DNA from: SAR202 cluster bacterium
GTDB lineage: Bacteria; Chloroflexota; Dehalococcoidia; Lucifugimonadales; JASMAO01
Reading direction: 5' to 3'
DNA length: 6,415 nucleotides
Assembly: GCA_030754315.1 (NCBI GenBank)
Contig: JASMAO010000013.1
Span: forward strand, 1-6,415
This document shows positions 5,337 through 6,415 of this stretch, piece after piece. The notes beneath the pieces are model-generated. The model did not search any database. It was given only the letters and a program-made list of their open reading frames with translations, and was not told where the DNA came from. The translations under genes were made by a program, and so were the position numbers. Position 1 is the first letter of the stretch; each line of letters begins with the position of its first letter.

Positions 5337-5527
5337 CCACGCGCCCCAGCCAAAAACACAGAGCTTACTACCGGTGTGTGAAAGACGCAGTTGATATCCA
5401 CGTGGTCTCACCGCTGCTACTGCCAAAGTAATATTCCATAATGACTCAGAGCGACGGTGACAAAAACCACTTCGGTTCAATCACATCCCCGCAAGACCAG
5501 CGCGGAAGCAAAAACGAACCACCCATA

Positions 5528-5536
5528 TGCTAGAAT
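5528..5536 (+). promoter_or_regulatory. Extended -10 promoter candidate for the aminotransferase gene
   Basis: TGCTAGAAT at 5528-5536 fits the extended -10 pattern TGn followed by TAGAAT, a five-of-six match to TATAAT. No -35 hexamer is seen 17 bases upstream, which extended -10 promoters can tolerate. Transcription would start near 5543 and give a 5' leader of about 65 bases. Confidence 0.35.
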
Positions 5537-5566
5537 CGAGTATCACAAAAAATCACATGCTTAAGA

Positions 5567-5587
5567 CCATTTATTTTAAACAAATGG
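5567..5587 (+). other. Hairpin in the 5' leader of the aminotransferase gene
   Basis: CCATTT (5567-5572) pairs exactly with AAATGG (5582-5587) around a 9-base AT-rich loop. It ends 9 bases before the GGAGG ribosome-binding site (5597-5601) and could affect translation initiation or mRNA stability. It is weak because it is short and AT-rich. Confidence 0.35.
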
Positions 5588-5608
5588 ATCTGATCTGGAG
5601 GCAAAAGA

Positions 5609-6415
5609 ATGAACCTGAGGATACCTGGGCCAATTCCTGTACCCGATGACATCTTGCAAGAGATGTCTAGACCGATGATTAACCACAGAGGACCAGAGTT
5701 CAAAGAAATGCTATACCGGGTCTCTGATCGCCTTAAGCAGGTTTTCGATACCAAGGGAAACATCTACATTCTCACAGCCTCTGGGACTGGCGCGTTGGAG
5801 GCTGCAATTGTCAACACTCTGTCACCTGGAGATAAGGTCCTTGGCACAACCATCGGCTCATTCGGCGATCGTTTTGCAGAAATCGCCGAGAGGTTTGGTG
5901 CCGATGTCACTACGCTGCGCTTTCCGCTGGGCACAGCAATAGACCTGGGAAAATTGAGGTCAGCTCTCGAAGCCGACGATGAAATCAAAGCCGTACTGGT
6001 GACTCACAATGAAACGTCCACGGGGGTTACTAACGACCTAGAATCCGTTGCCAGCATAGTCAAAGACCAGTTTGACAAGCTACTGCTGGTCGACGGCATA
6101 TCCAGCGTATGCTCGATTCCATTGCACACTGACACCTGGGGTTGCGACGTGATAGCAACGGCCTCCCAAAAAGGATGGATGTTGCCACCAGGGCTGGCGT
6201 TCATCAGTTTCAGCGACAGTGCGTGGAAGGCACATGCAGAAGCAAAAATGCCCCGTTTCTACTTTGATCTAGCCCAATACCAACATTACTTCGAAATAGG
6301 CCAACCCCCATACACACCCAGCGTCTCTATGATGTTTGCTCTAGACCTAGCACTGGAAAGGATCATGGACGAAGGCCTAGACTCCCTTTACGAACGCCAC
6401 GCACGGATAGGGCAA
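5609..6415 (+). CDS. Class V PLP-dependent aminotransferase, alanine/serine-glyoxylate aminotransferase family (partial, C-terminus cut by window edge)
   Basis: Fold-type I aminotransferase, most like alanine-glyoxylate and serine-glyoxylate/pyruvate enzymes, which transfer the amino group of alanine or serine to glyoxylate to make glycine. The first 269 residues are present and about 110 more are expected. Visible features are the N-terminal PGPIPVPDDILQEM (6-19), the cofactor phosphate region TASGTGALEAAIVN (56-69), HNETSTGV (133-140), the pyridine-contacting Asp162 in VDGISSV (161-167) and the Schiff-base lysine Lys188 in TASQKGWMLPPGLAF (184-198). The later RFYFDLAQY (216-224) and PPYTPSVS (233-240) fit the family's substrate-binding loops. 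The start ATG has an excellent GGAGG 7 bases upstream. The donor amino acid cannot be fixed from sequence. A link to the upstream propionate genes is not evident, and it probably has its own promoter. Confidence 0.92.
   Translation, partial: MNLRIPGPIPVPDDILQEMSRPMINHRGPEFKEMLYRVSDRLKQVFDTKGNIYILTASGTGALEAAIVNTLSPGDKVLGTTIGSFGDRFAEIAERFGADVTTLRFPLGTAIDLGKLRSALEADDEIKAVLVTHNETSTGVTNDLESVASIVKDQFDKLLLVDGISSVCSIPLHTDTWGCDVIATASQKGWMLPPGLAFISFSDSAWKAHAEAKMPRFYFDLAQYQHYFEIGQPPYTPSVSMMFALDLALERIMDEGLDSLYERHARIGQ

Larger units (their letters stand above)
5337..5608 (+). other. Intergenic region between ruvB and the aminotransferase gene
   Basis: No convincing gene was seen in this 272-base stretch. 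It holds overlapping palindromes GATATC and CCACGTGG (5393-5405) and a 30-codon hydrophilic plus-strand frame (5441-5533) without a Shine-Dalgarno. An extended -10 element and a hairpin, listed separately, are also present. No T-tailed terminator follows ruvB. Confidence 0.5.

Noticed and set aside
5235..5480. 81-codon minus-strand frame spanning the ruvB end and the following gap
   Set aside because: It overlaps the conserved ruvB C-terminus antisense, has no ribosome-binding site and no recognisable motif.
5530..6204. Minus-strand frames of 66-77 codons
   Set aside because: They are antisense to the class V aminotransferase, which has a strong ribosome-binding site and all cofactor residues.

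Overview
The window looks like ordinary chromosomal DNA from a mesophilic bacterium of roughly balanced base composition. No phage, insertion-sequence, CRISPR, tRNA or rRNA signal was seen. The lineage cannot be fixed from sequence alone. A methylmalonyl-CoA mutase split so that its B12-binding part is a separate small gene, Opp-type ATPases, a ruvB standing apart from ruvA/ruvC and an alanine/serine-glyoxylate-type aminotransferase would fit a free-living Chloroflexota (SAR202/Dehalococcoidia-like) genome. That placement is a low-confidence inference.

Layout. On the minus strand, 1-1521 holds two ATP-binding subunits of a peptide-type ABC importer: oppD (451-1521) and, overlapping it by 8 bases, the first 152 codons of oppF, which runs off the left edge. 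A 346-base divergent intergenic region (1522-1867) carries a good minus-strand promoter (TTGACA-16-TATAGG), a very GC-rich patch and a short open frame abutting oppD. It also carries candidate plus-strand promoters for the next gene. Rightward follow an acyl-CoA dehydrogenase (1868-3016), methylmalonyl-CoA epimerase mce (3215-3649) and, 5 bases later, the B12-binding subunit of methylmalonyl-CoA mutase mcmA2 (3655-4077). After a 233-base leader rich in perfect hairpins, with a 28-codon open frame preceded by a good Shine-Dalgarno sequence, comes ruvB (4311-5336). A 272-base gap leads to a class V PLP-dependent aminotransferase (from 5609), cut by the right edge after 269 codons.

How the genes fit together. 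mce and mcmA2 act in succession in the propionyl-CoA route: epimerisation of (S)- to (R)-methylmalonyl-CoA, then B12-dependent rearrangement to succinyl-CoA. The acyl-CoA dehydrogenase could feed the same route by oxidising short or branched acyl-CoA esters from fatty acids or branched amino acids. The importer could bring in peptides whose amino acids enter these pathways, but that link is inference. RuvB (Holliday-junction motor) is unrelated housekeeping. The mutase catalytic subunit, propionyl-CoA carboxylase, the MeaB-type chaperone, the importer permeases and the binding protein are all absent from the window.

No clearly new system was found. The parts least explained by known genes are the non-coding stretches: the structured oppD leader, the uORF/hairpin leader before ruvB, and the palindromes 3' of the dehydrogenase and mutase genes.
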